Source: an uncultured Collinsella sp. (GTDB lineage Bacteria; Actinomycetota; Coriobacteriia; Coriobacteriales; Coriobacteriaceae). From it: a DNA stretch of 39,561 nt. The first letter of the stretch is position 1. Each line of letters begins with the position of its first letter. Shown here in pieces: positions 16,141 through 25,731 of this stretch. The notes under the pieces were generated by a model that was not told the origin of the DNA, searched no databases, and saw nothing but the letters and a program-made list of their open reading frames with translations. Location: positions 1 through 39,561 of the forward strand of contig CABUUJ010000013.1 in assembly GCA_902494715.1 (NCBI GenBank). Direction: 5' to 3'. Position numbers and translations under genes: made by a program.

Positions 16141-19140
16141 ATGGTAAACGATTTGAGCGGTATAGACGACCTCGAGCTGATGCCGTTAGGCGGAGGCTAT
16201 ATGGTGCGACGCGAACGCTTGATGAATGAGCTTATCGCCAAGGGCCGAAAGGCCGGCATCGTGGTGCTTTATGCACCCGACGGGTTTGGGAAGACCTCGG
16301 TGCTGCTGCAGTACACCCATGAGGTTAAATGCGACCCGACGCGAGGCCCCGTGCGGATTATCGAGGCCGATCGCGCCACTGGGCGCGAGGTGTTTATGCA
16401 GCTTGAGGTGGTTGCCGAAGAACTCAAAGACAAACCGCACTCCCTTATCGCGATTGATAATGTGCCAAACCTCGATCAGCACGATACCGAAGACCTCATC
16501 GACAGGATTCGCGGCCTGCGCGCTATGGGGGTAGGGGTCTTTATCTCCTGCCGTCCTTCAAATCGTCAGCTGATTCATGGGCTGGGCGATTCGGTTAAGA
16601 TCAATGCGCAGATGCTCAAGGTGCATGCCTATGAGTATTCGGCGTGGGCATCGGCGTTTTCGATCAGCACATCGCTCGACTTTTATCAGCTCACGCAGGG
16701 TGTGCCCGAACTCGTTTCGGCATTGCAGACGGGTCTGTATGGCCAAGGCGACGTAGCCGGTCTGCTCGAAAACGAGATTGTCAACGTATATGGCGCGGCA
16801 CTTGTCGATCTGGCTTCGCTCGACAATAATGCGCTGTTTTGCGTGGCATGTCTCATGGTTTTGATGGGCGAGGGCAATATTGCAGAACTCGAGGCTTGCG
16901 GGGTGAGGCTGTCGATGGTCGACCAGTCCTACTTTGTACGCGACTACCCGATCTTTGGCTTGGATCCCGCCGAGCGGAGTTTTACGTGTCTGGGCACAGA
17001 GGATAACGGACGCTTGCGTTTGCGTAAGTTGGTGGCCGAGGCTCGCCCCGAACTTGTTCCGAGGGCGGCCCGGATTTTGCTTAAGGCGGGCCGATGCGAT
17101 GCGGCGATGGGCCTGGCGGACGCCTTTTTGGACCGTGAAGCGGTCCTTGAACTTGCTGGGCAGTATGGGGTCGATCTTGCTCTGACGGGGCACGGGGCCG
17201 ATATCTGCCGAGCAGCGCTGGGCACGATCGATGCCGACGATCCGGCTCCAGAGCCAACGCCTGCCGAGGCGCTTGGCGTATATCTGGCAGCGGTCAGCGT
17301 GTCCAATACAAAGCTCGCTCGCTATATGGCATCGGTCATCGAGCGCGGGGGCGAACGGGCGGCCTGCGAAATAGACCCTGTTTCATGGAGGGTGGCCCAG
17401 ACACTGACGGCTGTTTGCTATGGGGACAACGGGCTTGGGCTCCCTACGAACCTGGCCGTGCCAGAAATCGAGACATCCCATACCACACTCGATATGTTGT
17501 CCGCGCATATCGAGATCAAGCGATGCCTGACCGAACGGGGAGATGACGGCGGTGTTCTACAGCAGCTCAAAACGAGCAAGGCTTACGACTGCGAGCTCGA
17601 CATCGCGGGGATTGTTATACGGGCCGATAGCATGCTGGTGGAGCTCTTTGACGGGTCGTTTGCGGGAACCGACGAGCGCGACGACGAGATGACGGTGGTG
17701 CGGGAGGCGCTCGACGTACGTGGGCTTAAGGCGATGGCTATCTGGGTGCGCATGGTGTTGGCGGCACGGCGGCTCCTTTCCGGCTTGCCGGTAACCGACG
17801 ATGCGGCGTTCAACGAGCTCGATCGTTTTGCCGTGCGCATGCGCGACAACCAGATTCAGCTGTTTGGCCTGTTGCTAGAAGGCTGGCAGTCGCTGGCGGA
17901 GGGACGGCCGGTTAATGCAAAGTTCCGTGCGGTCCAAGTGCTCAAACTTGCCGAGGAGTCGATTACGTACATGCGCGATAACGCATTGCTGCTGGAGCGC
18001 GCGGCGTATCTGCGTAACACCTCGATGGTTTCGGTTCGCGAGGAAGCGGAGTTGCTCGATATAAGCCAGACGCAGGTTGGTGGAGCGGAGGCCTGGATGG
18101 TGGCGCTGCATTTGGCCTGTGCGGGGCGAGATAGCGACCTTGCGGCCTGGATGTCCATGAATCGCGCGGGGATTCTAGAGCCATCGTATCGGCTCTTTGC
18201 GCGCCTTGCCATGCATTGTCTGGGCGAGCCGGCGGGCAGGATACGCAAGAAGCTTCCCGTGCGCGAACTGTCGCGGTACTCGCTGCGCGACGATTTAGAA
18301 GGGGAGGGCGAGCGCCTGTTCCAGGCCGGCGAGGTTGAAGCCGTTGATACCATCGACCATATCGAGATTCGCATGTTTGGTGCGTTTCGCGCCGAGCGCG
18401 ACGGGTTTCCCATCACGGACAAAATGTGGCGCCGCAAGAAGGCGGCGACACTTGCCGAGCGGCTTGCACTGGGCATGGATGCGCTCGTCGATCGTGAGAC
18501 GCTGGCCATGGAGCTGTGGCCCCATGCCGAGTTCAATAGCGCCCGCAATAACCTGTACTCGACGATATCGCGCTTGCGGTCGGCTTTGGGGCCGACGCCG
18601 GATGGCAAGTCGTGTGTGCTCATCCAAAATGAATGCATCGGACTCAACGGCGACTACGTCAAGACCGATGTACGGCTGTTTGACCAGATAAGCCGCGAGG
18701 TTTTGGGAAATCGCACGGGTGCGCGCGGACCCCATTTAGTTGAGCTGTGCCTTAAGATTGAGCAGCTTTATGCCGGACCGCTGTATGTTCCCAATGGCTG
18801 TAATCCCACCTACTTTTTGCGCATGCGACGCATTATGCAGTCAAAGTACATCGATTGCATGATTAAGGGAGCAAATGCCGCTCTAGAAGAAAACGATCTG
18901 CAGTCGGCGATTTGGCTGGCGGAGTCGGGGCTTCGACAGGAAACGGCGCGTGAGGATATGGTGCGCTGCGCCATGCGCGTCTACAGTGCGGCGGGGCGGC
19001 GGCGCGATATCGTCGAGCTGTACAGTGGGCATATGCATCACCTGAGGGAGCAGGTCAATGGCGTGCCCGAGCCCGAGACGCGGCGTCTGTACGAGCGCTT
19101 GGTGGAGGGCAGGCTTAACCGCGTGCTCGTCGAGCGATAA
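16141..19140 (+). CDS. large SARP/BTAD-type transcriptional regulator with N-terminal ATPase-like domain
   Basis: This 999-residue protein has an N-terminal P-loop-like domain (APDGFGKT near 45-52, a degenerate Walker A with Ala for the first Gly, and LIAIDNVPNL as a Walker B candidate). A long helical middle resembles the TPR-rich part of MalT/AfsR-like regulators. The C-terminus has an OmpR/SARP-type winged helix (about 740-815, from IEIRMFGAFRAERDGFPI to the Arg-rich recognition part SARNNLYSTISRLRSALG) followed by a BTAD-like domain to the end. Such proteins bind DNA in their C-terminal part and are controlled by their N-terminal domain. The start ATG follows GAGGAG. It is a single gene with a long upstream region. 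Its target genes and signal are unknown. Confidence 0.82.
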   Translation: MVNDLSGIDDLELMPLGGGYMVRRERLMNELIAKGRKAGIVVLYAPDGFGKTSVLLQYTHEVKCDPTRGPVRIIEADRATGREVFMQLEVVAEELKDKPHSLIAIDNVPNLDQHDTEDLIDRIRGLRAMGVGVFISCRPSNRQLIHGLGDSVKINAQMLKVHAYEYSAWASAFSISTSLDFYQLTQGVPELVSALQTGLYGQGDVAGLLENEIVNVYGAALVDLASLDNNALFCVACLMVLMGEGNIAELEACGVRLSMVDQSYFVRDYPIFGLDPAERSFTCLGTEDNGRLRLRKLVAEARPELVPRAARILLKAGRCDAAMGLADAFLDREAVLELAGQYGVDLALTGHGADICRAALGTIDADDPAPEPTPAEALGVYLAAVSVSNTKLARYMASVIERGGERAACEIDPVSWRVAQTLTAVCYGDNGLGLPTNLAVPEIETSHTTLDMLSAHIEIKRCLTERGDDGGVLQQLKTSKAYDCELDIAGIVIRADSMLVELFDGSFAGTDERDDEMTVVREALDVRGLKAMAIWVRMVLAARRLLSGLPVTDDAAFNELDRFAVRMRDNQIQLFGLLLEGWQSLAEGRPVNAKFRAVQVLKLAEESITYMRDNALLLERAAYLRNTSMVSVREEAELLDISQTQVGGAEAWMVALHLACAGRDSDLAAWMSMNRAGILEPSYRLFARLAMHCLGEPAGRIRKKLPVRELSRYSLRDDLEGEGERLFQAGEVEAVDTIDHIEIRMFGAFRAERDGFPITDKMWRRKKAATLAERLALGMDALVDRETLAMELWPHAEFNSARNNLYSTISRLRSALGPTPDGKSCVLIQNECIGLNGDYVKTDVRLFDQISREVLGNRTGARGPHLVELCLKIEQLYAGPLYVPNGCNPTYFLRMRRIMQSKYIDCMIKGANAALEENDLQSAIWLAESGLRQETAREDMVRCAMRVYSAAGRRRDIVELYSGHMHHLREQVNGVPEPETRRLYERLVEGRLNRVLVER

Positions 19141-19171
19141 AAAACGAGCGTCCGAATTGCTCGGACGCTCG
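19139..19171 (-). terminator. terminator of yhbY
   Basis: An 11-bp stem (CGAGCGTCCGA, 19145-19155, with its complement 19161-19171) is flanked on the left by AAAAAA. It therefore acts on minus-strand transcription from yhbY and overlaps the stop of the convergent regulator gene. Confidence 0.85.
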
Positions 19172-19209
19172 CAGGCTTGATGTATGTTGGCTCGCCGGAT
19201 CGTTGGCTC

Positions 19210-19509
19210 TTAGACGAGCTTAATCTTCTCGATGTCCTTGCGCGAGGACTCGCGATACAGCGAGAACTTGCGGCCGATAACCTGGACGACCTCGGCATGG
19301 CAGCGATCGGCGAGCTCTTCGGCGGCCTCGCGGGCGGATAGGCTGGAACCATCGAGTACGGAGCACTTAACGAGCTCGTGCTTCTCCAGGTAGGCGACCG
19401 TCTGCTCGACGGTGCCCTCGTTGATGTCGGACTTGCCGATGATGATGGCGGGGTTGAGGTGATGGGCCATGCTGCGAAGCTGCTTGACCTGGGCTCCTGT
19501 CAGTGCCAT
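19210..19509 (-). CDS. yhbY: YhbY-family RNA-binding protein (CRM domain)
   Basis: This 99-residue single CRM-domain protein is of the kind associated with the large ribosomal subunit precursor. It begins MALTGAQVKQLRSMAHHLNP, a family hallmark, and has the GxxG-type loop IGKSDINE and a basic C-terminus. The full family length is present. The upstream sequence holds AGAAAGCGAG as a weak ribosome-binding site. It is convergent with the SARP-like gene. Confidence 0.92.
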   Translation of the reverse strand: MALTGAQVKQLRSMAHHLNPAIIIGKSDINEGTVEQTVAYLEKHELVKCSVLDGSSLSAREAAEELADRCHAEVVQVIGRKFSLYRESSRKDIEKIKLV

Positions 19510-19691
19510 GGGTACTCGCTTTCTATGTTATGGGGCGCCCCGCGATGGGGCCTTAATCTACGTGAGCTGTCCCACGATAGCGCAGGAACGGCGCAGTGTG
19601 GAGCGCGTTTGCCCAGTTCAAAAAGAATGCGGATGCCGAGCGGGAGAACAGCGCGGGTTACAGGTGGACGTGTGCGGCGGCCGAAAGCGGT

Positions 19692-20579
19692 CTATGGACG
19701 GCCCGAAGAGACCGGCTTCCATGCAATAAACGCCCAACGGACCTTGCGGACGTGGTCGAGCATATAGCGTCCCTGCGGCACCCCTTTGGATCCCGGCTCG
19801 CCAGCACGGGGATTCTCAATCATATGTTGAGCGACGTAGTCGCGCAGACGGTCGATCTTATCCTCGTTACCGTGCTCGAGCATGCGGGAGAAGTCCGCCA
19901 CTCCCGCCTCAAGGCTATCGAAGGTATCGCGACGAGGCGATTCAAAGTACGTAACCTGCGGCAGGGCACCCATCTGAATGAGGATATTAAAGGCATACAC
20001 AAAGCCATTACTGCAGGTAACCGAGGCACCGATGGCGTTCATCAGGTGCAGGTCATAGCGCGGGCTGGAGTTGGCGACCATCGTGACAGCACAACGTCGA
20101 CGAGCCGTTCGATCAAGCTTGGCAAGCGCGCCTTTTAGGTTGGTCGTGGTGACAGAGCGACTGGCAAAGGCAACATCTACCGCTTTCGCGACCGGTCCAA
20201 CCAAATCCCAGTCATCATCCCAAGCAAGCTCAAGCGGTGTAATGCGATCCTCGAGCCCATAGTACTCAATGCCGGCATCAAGCGTGCCCAACATGGCAGG
20301 GGAAAAGTCAGCAGCAATCACAGGATGCCCGTCTTGCGCAAGCGGAATAGCAATCGACCCAGCCCCACACCCCATATCCAGCACGGATTCACCAGGCTTT
20401 AACGCCAGCAGCTTCATAAAGTCCCGGGCATACGGAGCAGTCTCAAGCGGCCGAAAATGCCGAGCCCTTTTATCCCACTCAAAAGAATCATCAGCCCGAT
20501 GCCGAGCGGCCTGCAGACGCATCCATTCGCCATTCCAATCCGCAGAAAGCAGCTCAGAACGAGTATCCCCATCAACCAC
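19692..20579 (-). CDS. class I SAM-dependent methyltransferase
   Basis: This 295-residue methyltransferase has the SAM-binding motif VLDMGCGAGSIAIPLA, then VIAADFSPAML and a helical C-terminal part. The GTG at 20579-20577 has a perfect AGGAGG (20592-20587) seven bases upstream. The open frame continues to 20684 and would add 35 residues including a membrane-like segment, but that extension contains this ribosome-binding site and is probably leader sequence. The substrate is unknown; proteins of this type in related genomes are often annotated only as methyltransferases. It lies downstream of an inverted-repeat element. Confidence 0.82.
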   Translation of the reverse strand: MVDGDTRSELLSADWNGEWMRLQAARHRADDSFEWDKRARHFRPLETAPYARDFMKLLALKPGESVLDMGCGAGSIAIPLAQDGHPVIAADFSPAMLGTLDAGIEYYGLEDRITPLELAWDDDWDLVGPVAKAVDVAFASRSVTTTNLKGALAKLDRTARRRCAVTMVANSSPRYDLHLMNAIGASVTCSNGFVYAFNILIQMGALPQVTYFESPRRDTFDSLEAGVADFSRMLEHGNEDKIDRLRDYVAQHMIENPRAGEPGSKGVPQGRYMLDHVRKVRWAFIAWKPVSSGRP

Positions 20580-20745
20580 GGGCCAACCTCCTAGCAACAA
20601 AAAAGCGACTCCCCCCAAAAGAAGAGCCGCAACCAGCATATACCAGAAAAGAACCGTTCCAACGCCAAACCGTCGTACCAGCAAAGGCGGGCAGAAGCGA
20701 AGCGACTGCCACTGAGCCAGAACCCAGCCAAGGTTGAGATGTGCG

Positions 20746-20887
20746 GGAGCCCCGCCGCCGGGCGGCAGACATATAAGGTCGATCGCGAGTTCCGCACGAG
20801 CCGGAGAGCACTTAATGTGCTCTCCGTGCGAGTCAGGACTGTCCGAGCAGGCGACCTTATATGTCTGCCGCCCGGCGGCGGGGCTCC
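20746..20887. repeat. 142-bp inverted-repeat element with perfect 36-bp arms
   Basis: The arms 20746-20781 and 20852-20887 are perfectly complementary over 36 bp. Inside is a second perfect 10-bp hairpin (CGGAGAGCAC/GTGCTCTCCG, 20802-20811 and 20816-20825) with loop TTAAT, extended by CGCAC/GTGCG beyond a bulge. The outer arm begins GGAGCCCCGCCGCC and ends ATATAAGGTCG. No ORF is inside. It lies between the stop of the PFL-family gene and the methyltransferase. It could be a MITE-like repeat or a transcript-end structure. Confidence 0.88.
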
Positions 20888-20904
20888 TCGCCCGAACTCC
20901 TCAG

Positions 20905-22269
20905 CTAGTTCTTGAGCGAGTTCAGCGGTGCCGGGAAGCGTCCGCCACGGTGGGCAAGCACGGTGCCGGCGTTGGGGTTCACCGGCATGATGGGCGCACG
21001 GCCGAACAGGCCGCCGTACTCGACGCAGTCGCCCACGCCCTTGCCGATGGCAGGAATCACGCGGACGGCCGTGGTCTTGTTGTTGATGACGCCGATGGCC
21101 ATCTCGTCGGCGATGATGCCGGCGATGGTCTCGACCGGGGTGTCACCGGGGATGGCGATCATGTCCAAGCCAACGGAGCACACGCAGGTCATGGCCTCGA
21201 GTTTCTCGAGCGAAAGCGCGCCAGCCTCGACGGCGGCGATCATGCCGGCATCCTCGGACACGGGGATAAAAGCGCCGGAGAGACCGCCCACGCTGGAGCT
21301 GGCCATGACGCCGCCCTTCTTGACGGCATCGTTGAGCATGGCGAGTGCGCAGGTCGTGCCGGGGCCACCGCAGGTGCCAACACCGATGATCTCGAGGATG
21401 CGGGCAACGGAGTCGCCGATGGCAGGCGTGGGGGCCAGCGACAGGTCGACAATGCCCTTCTCGACACCCAGGCGATGGGCGGCCTCGCGGCTCATGAGCT
21501 CACCGGCGCGGGTGATCTTAAAGGCGGTCTGCTTAATCTTCTCGGCGACCTCCATCATCGATGCGGAATCGGGCAGCGTCTCCAGGGCTGCGGCCATAAC
21601 GCCGGGGCCCGAGACGCCAACGTTGATGACGGCGTCGGCCTCGCCACCGCCGTGGACGGCGCCCGCCATAAACGGGGAGTCCTCGACCATATTGGCAAAG
21701 CAGACAAACTTGGAAGCGCCGACGGAGTCCTGGTCGGCCGTGAGCTTAGCGGCGTCGATGATGGTCTGCGCAGCCATGAGTACGGCGTCCATGTTGATGC
21801 CGGCACGCAGGCTGGCGACGTTGACGCTGGAGCAGACGCGGCTGGTGGTGGCGAGCGCCTGCGGGATGGACTGGATGACGCGGCGGTCGGCGTCGCCGAT
21901 GCCCTTCTGGACGAGCGCGGAGAAGCCACCCAGGTAATCGATGCCGAGCGTCTCGGCCGCGCGGTCGAGGGCGTGCGCGATGGGGGTGAGGTCCTCATCC
22001 TTGCAGCAAGCGGCGATCTGCGCCACCGGGGTGACGGAGACGCGCTTGTTGACGATAGGGATACCGTACTCGCGCTCGAGGTTCTCGGCGGTCTCGACCA
22101 GATGCTCAGCCGTGTGCGTCACGTGGTCGTAGATCTTCGTGCACATGCGGTCGAGGTTCTCGTCGCCGCAACCCATGAGCGAAACACCCATGGTGATGGT
22201 CCTGATGTCGAGGTTCTGCTCCTCAACCATGCCGCGGGTTTCCGCGATTTCTGCGGGCGTGATCGCCAT
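20905..22269 (-). CDS. PFL family protein (UPF0210/DUF711)
   Basis: This 454-residue cytosolic protein belongs to a conserved family of unknown function that resembles glycyl-radical enzymes in fold. It begins MAITPAEIAETRGMVEEQNL and continues DIRTITMGVSLMGC, which is the family start. The open frame extends to 22326 but the ATG at 22269 follows AGGAG. The length is as expected. In Firmicutes it is usually paired with a short ACT-domain gene; that partner is absent here. Its activity is unknown. Confidence 0.9.
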   Translation of the reverse strand: MAITPAEIAETRGMVEEQNLDIRTITMGVSLMGCGDENLDRMCTKIYDHVTHTAEHLVETAENLEREYGIPIVNKRVSVTPVAQIAACCKDEDLTPIAHALDRAAETLGIDYLGGFSALVQKGIGDADRRVIQSIPQALATTSRVCSSVNVASLRAGINMDAVLMAAQTIIDAAKLTADQDSVGASKFVCFANMVEDSPFMAGAVHGGGEADAVINVGVSGPGVMAAALETLPDSASMMEVAEKIKQTAFKITRAGELMSREAAHRLGVEKGIVDLSLAPTPAIGDSVARILEIIGVGTCGGPGTTCALAMLNDAVKKGGVMASSSVGGLSGAFIPVSEDAGMIAAVEAGALSLEKLEAMTCVCSVGLDMIAIPGDTPVETIAGIIADEMAIGVINNKTTAVRVIPAIGKGVGDCVEYGGLFGRAPIMPVNPNAGTVLAHRGGRFPAPLNSLKN

Positions 22270-22314
22270 CCTTGCGCTCCTATCTGCCAAAACGAGCATA
22301 GTTTTATCTATTCT

Positions 22315-22352
22315 AACGTGCCGCACGTGCCAAGTGGCGCATGCGGCACGTT
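22315..22352 (-). terminator. hairpin between metH and the PFL-family gene
   Basis: The 11-bp perfect arms AACGTGCCGCA (22315-22325) and TGCGGCACGTT (22342-22352), with a further GCC/GGC inner stem, lie 26 bp past the metH stop. The minus-strand T-run is only two bases, so it may be a weak terminator or a processing stem. Confidence 0.5.
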
Positions 22353-22377
22353 TTGGTGCTCGGTTGTTTCCGTTGTG

Positions 22378-24933
22378 TTACTGCCCAAAGACCTCTTCGG
22401 CGATGCGCGCGCTCTCGGCGGCGTCCTTGGCGTAGTAGTCCGCGCCGATCTGTTTGGCGTATTCGGGGGTGAGCACAGCGCCGCCCACGATGATCTTGAC
22501 GCCTGGGACCTCGGCATGAAGCAGCTTGATGGTCTCCTCCATGGCGACGACCGTGGTGGTCATAAGCGCCGAGAGGCCGACGAGCTTAATGTCGCGCTCC
22601 TTGACGGTCTTGAGCACCTCCTGCGGATCGACGTCGCGACCCAGATCAAAGACGGTATAGCCGTAGTTGTCGAGCAGCATCTTGACGATGTTCTTACCGA
22701 TGTCGTGGATATCGCCCTTGACGGTGGCCACGCAGATCTTGCCCTTGTCGGCAATCTCGCCGGCGGGCATCAGGCGTTTGATGGTATCGAAGCCCACGCG
22801 CGCGGCCTCGGCCGAGGCCATGAGCTGCGGCAAGAAGAACTTTCCCTGGTCAAAGAGGACTCCGACCTCATCGAGGGCGGGGATAAAGTGGTTGTTGATG
22901 AGGTCCATGGCGTCGTGGTCGGCCAGCAGGCGCTCGGTCTCGGCCGCGATTTCGCCCTTGCGACCCGAGACGACCATGTGGCGGATGGGGTCGTCATCGG
23001 CTCTTGCGGTGGTGCTTGCGGCAGGCGCGGCATCGCTCGATGCTGACTGAGCGGCCGCCGGGTTGGCGGCAATCTTGTACGGGTCGGTCCAGCCGGCGTA
23101 GCGCTCGATGTATCCGGTCGAGCCCTCGTCCTCAACGCTCAGCACGCGATAGCTGTAGACAGTGTCCATAAAGCGCTTGGAACCCGGGTTCATGATGGGG
23201 GCGTCCAGACCTGCACCAAAGGCGGCGGCCAAAAAGACCGAGCCCAGCAGCGGGCGCGCGGGCAGGCCAAAGCTGATGTTCGATACGCCGAGTGCGCACT
23301 TGACGCCCAGGCGCTCCTTGCACATAGACATGGCGCGCAGGATCTGCTCAGCCTGGCGCTGGTTGGTCGAGGCGGTCATGACCAGACAGTCGATGAGGAT
23401 GCGGTCCGGGCCGATGCCGTAACGGGCGGCTTCGGCCACAATGCGCTCGGCGATGCTATAGCGTGCCTCGGCGGTATCCGGGATGCCGCCCTCGTCGAGC
23501 GTGAGGCCGACGACGTTGGTGCCGTAGTGGGCGACCAGCGGGAAGATCTCGTCCATGATCTGCTGTTTGCCATTGACCGAGTTGATGATGGGCTTGCCGG
23601 CGTAGCGACGTACGGCGGCCTCGACGGCGGCGGGGTCGGTGGAGTCGATCTGCAGCGGCAGCAGCGTGGAGCCTTGGAGCTGCTCGGTCGCTTGCTGGAT
23701 GACCTTGACCTCGTCGATCTCGGGCAGGCCCACGTTGACGTCCAGGATGTCGGCGCCCTGCTCCTGCTGGCTGATGCCCTGGCTCACGACGTAGTCCAGG
23801 TCGCCGTCGCGTAGGGCCTGCTGCAGGCGCTTTTTGCCGGTGGGGTTGATGCGCTCGCCGATGACGGCAATCTTGTGGCCGTCGCAGGGAAGGTCCACGA
23901 CCGTCTGGGCGCTCGTGACCGACATACTGGGCTTGCGATGGCGTGGGCTGGGCGTGTGGTTGTCGATAAGCGTGCGTAGAGCCGCCATGTGCGCCGGCGT
24001 GGTGCCGCAGCAACCGCCCACGACGCTCACGCCGTCCTCAATCATGCCGGCGACGGCCTCGGCGTATTCGGGTGCCTGGATATCAAAGACGGTATTGCCG
24101 TCATCGTCCACGTGGGGCAGTCCCGCATTGGCCTGCACCATAACGGGCTTGTCGGTAACGGTGAGCATACGCGCAGCGAGTCCTCGGAGCTCGGCAGGGC
24201 CTTGGCTGCAGTTAATGCCCAGGACGTCGGCGCCGACGGCGTCGAGGGTGATGGCGGCGACCTCGGGGCTCGTGCCCAAGAAGGTGCGGCCGTCTTCCTC
24301 AAAGGTCATGGTGGCAAAGACGGGCAGGTTGGAATTCTCGCGGCAGGCGAGGACGGCCGCCTTGATCTCGGCCAGGTCGGTCATAGTCTCGATAATAAAG
24401 AGGTCGACGCCCGCAGCGACGCCGGCGCGCACCTCCTCGGCAAAGAGATCGTAGGCCTCGTCAAAGCTGAGGGTGCCCAGGGGGCGCAGCAGGGCGCCGA
24501 TGGGGCCGATGTCGCCGGCGACGTAGCGGGCGCCGGCCTCGCGGGCGCAGGTGACTGCCGCGGCAAAGACGTCTGCCACGGTGGCGGCGCCGTCGAGCTT
24601 GTGGGCGTTGGCGCCAAAGGTGTTGGCGGTGATCACGTCACAGCCGGCCTTGACGTACTGACGCTGGATATCGGTGATGACCTGGGGTTCCTCAAAGTTG
24701 AGCAGCTCGGGCAGGACGCCTGCCTTCATGCCGGCGGCCTGCAACATGGTGCCCATGCCGCCGTCGAACAGCAGGTGTCCCGTGCCCTCGATGGCGGCAC
24801 GCAGGCGGTCATCCTTAATGCGAAGGTCGTCGATCGTGCGCGTCTTGTATGCAGCGCCATTACGGCGTGCGGCATCAACGGGTGCCGCCAGCGCGGCGCC
24901 GTCCAGATCATGAGTGATAAGCGGAGTAAACAT
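22378..24933 (-). CDS. metH: B12-dependent methionine synthase lacking the activation domain
   Basis: This 851-residue enzyme methylates homocysteine from methyltetrahydrofolate through cobalamin. Domains in order are: a 48-residue N-terminal extension, the homocysteine-binding barrel (about 50-340, with zinc Cys in INCSQGP and GGCCGTTP), the pterin-binding barrel (from IGERINPTGKKRLQQAL), the helical cap, and the B12 domain with GDIHDIGKN (His below cobalt). It ends after the B12 domain, so the SAM-dependent reactivation domain of E. coli MetH is missing. That domain is encoded by the gene just upstream in the operon. The ATG follows AGGAG that overlaps the stop of that gene. Splitting of MetH is known in anaerobes, so the enzyme is not broken. 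Confidence 0.93.
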   Translation of the reverse strand: MFTPLITHDLDGAALAAPVDAARRNGAAYKTRTIDDLRIKDDRLRAAIEGTGHLLFDGGMGTMLQAAGMKAGVLPELLNFEEPQVITDIQRQYVKAGCDVITANTFGANAHKLDGAATVADVFAAAVTCAREAGARYVAGDIGPIGALLRPLGTLSFDEAYDLFAEEVRAGVAAGVDLFIIETMTDLAEIKAAVLACRENSNLPVFATMTFEEDGRTFLGTSPEVAAITLDAVGADVLGINCSQGPAELRGLAARMLTVTDKPVMVQANAGLPHVDDDGNTVFDIQAPEYAEAVAGMIEDGVSVVGGCCGTTPAHMAALRTLIDNHTPSPRHRKPSMSVTSAQTVVDLPCDGHKIAVIGERINPTGKKRLQQALRDGDLDYVVSQGISQQEQGADILDVNVGLPEIDEVKVIQQATEQLQGSTLLPLQIDSTDPAAVEAAVRRYAGKPIINSVNGKQQIMDEIFPLVAHYGTNVVGLTLDEGGIPDTAEARYSIAERIVAEAARYGIGPDRILIDCLVMTASTNQRQAEQILRAMSMCKERLGVKCALGVSNISFGLPARPLLGSVFLAAAFGAGLDAPIMNPGSKRFMDTVYSYRVLSVEDEGSTGYIERYAGWTDPYKIAANPAAAQSASSDAAPAASTTARADDDPIRHMVVSGRKGEIAAETERLLADHDAMDLINNHFIPALDEVGVLFDQGKFFLPQLMASAEAARVGFDTIKRLMPAGEIADKGKICVATVKGDIHDIGKNIVKMLLDNYGYTVFDLGRDVDPQEVLKTVKERDIKLVGLSALMTTTVVAMEETIKLLHAEVPGVKIIVGGAVLTPEYAKQIGADYYAKDAAESARIAEEVFGQ

Positions 24934-24942
24934 CGATGGCTC

Positions 24943-25731
24943 CTAATGGCTGGAATAGCAGGTGGTGTGGGCGGCGCGGAAGCGACAGTGCTCGCGCATG
25001 CGGCAGATATTGCAGGTGGGGCGGCTCTGGGCGTCGTGGACCTCGCCGTCAAACAGACCAATCACCGCGGTCACGCTCTTGGTGGGCATGAGCAGGCTGG
25101 TAGGGGTGACGGTAAGTCCAATGAGGCGCGTGGCGTTGAGTGCATCCACGATCGAGCGCTGCGCCGTGAGCGGGCAGTCGCCATAGCCGGGGCTGAAGCG
25201 CCAGTTGCCGGCGAGCCCGTGCGCAGCGGCTGCAGCCTTGACCTGCTGGTCCATCTGCTCGACGGCGGCCTCCACATAGGCAGAGCATGCGGCGTCGAGC
25301 ACGGCGCCTTCCAGGGGTTGCTGGGCTCCGGTGGTTCGTAGACGGCGTTCGGCAGACATCCCGAGGGTGCAGGCCATGAGCGCCGCCAGGCGGGCGTCCT
25401 TAAGGTGGCGATAGATATCACGACCCCGCAGCTCAACATTAGTGCCGGCCAAGCGAATGCAAGGCTCGCCCTGTTCATCGACGCCCGTGGCATCGATGGC
25501 AAATACGCGGCGTACGCCACGGGGTTCAATGTCTAGCTCCAGACGCTCAACAACTAGCTCAATACGCTGCGTTAGCTCGGGCTCAATCTGCTGGCCGCCG
25601 TAGCCCAGATACCGCAGCATCTCGGCACGGTCGACACGAGGGCGGTGGGCAGCGTCGATACGGTAAAGCGCCGGCGACGCAAGGTCGGCCGGCACTTCAA
25701 CAACGGTTGTATCGACGTGCGGTTTTTCCAT
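24943..25731 (-). CDS. methionine synthase activation-domain protein (stand-alone)
   Basis: This 262-residue protein matches the SAM-binding activation region of MetH in its general layout (AHGLAGNWRFSPGYGDCPL is the most typical stretch, with RxSPGYGD binding SAM). It would supply the reductive methylation that rescues oxidised cob(II)alamin in the neighbouring MetH. The C-terminus has a Cys cluster, TCNICRMREHCRFR, which could bind a metal or iron-sulfur cluster; the classical domain does not have it. Its ATG overlaps the metF stop (TAATG) and its stop overlaps the metH ribosome-binding site, so all three are translationally coupled. Confidence 0.88.
   Translation of the reverse strand: MEKPHVDTTVVEVPADLASPALYRIDAAHRPRVDRAEMLRYLGYGGQQIEPELTQRIELVVERLELDIEPRGVRRVFAIDATGVDEQGEPCIRLAGTNVELRGRDIYRHLKDARLAALMACTLGMSAERRLRTTGAQQPLEGAVLDAACSAYVEAAVEQMDQQVKAAAAAHGLAGNWRFSPGYGDCPLTAQRSIVDALNATRLIGLTVTPTSLLMPTKSVTAVIGLFDGEVHDAQSRPTCNICRMREHCRFRAAHTTCYSSH

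Noticed and set aside
20580..20684. 35-residue N-terminal extension with a membrane-like segment on the methyltransferase
   Set aside because: A perfect AGGAGG with a GTG at 20579 lies inside it, so it is probably untranslated leader.
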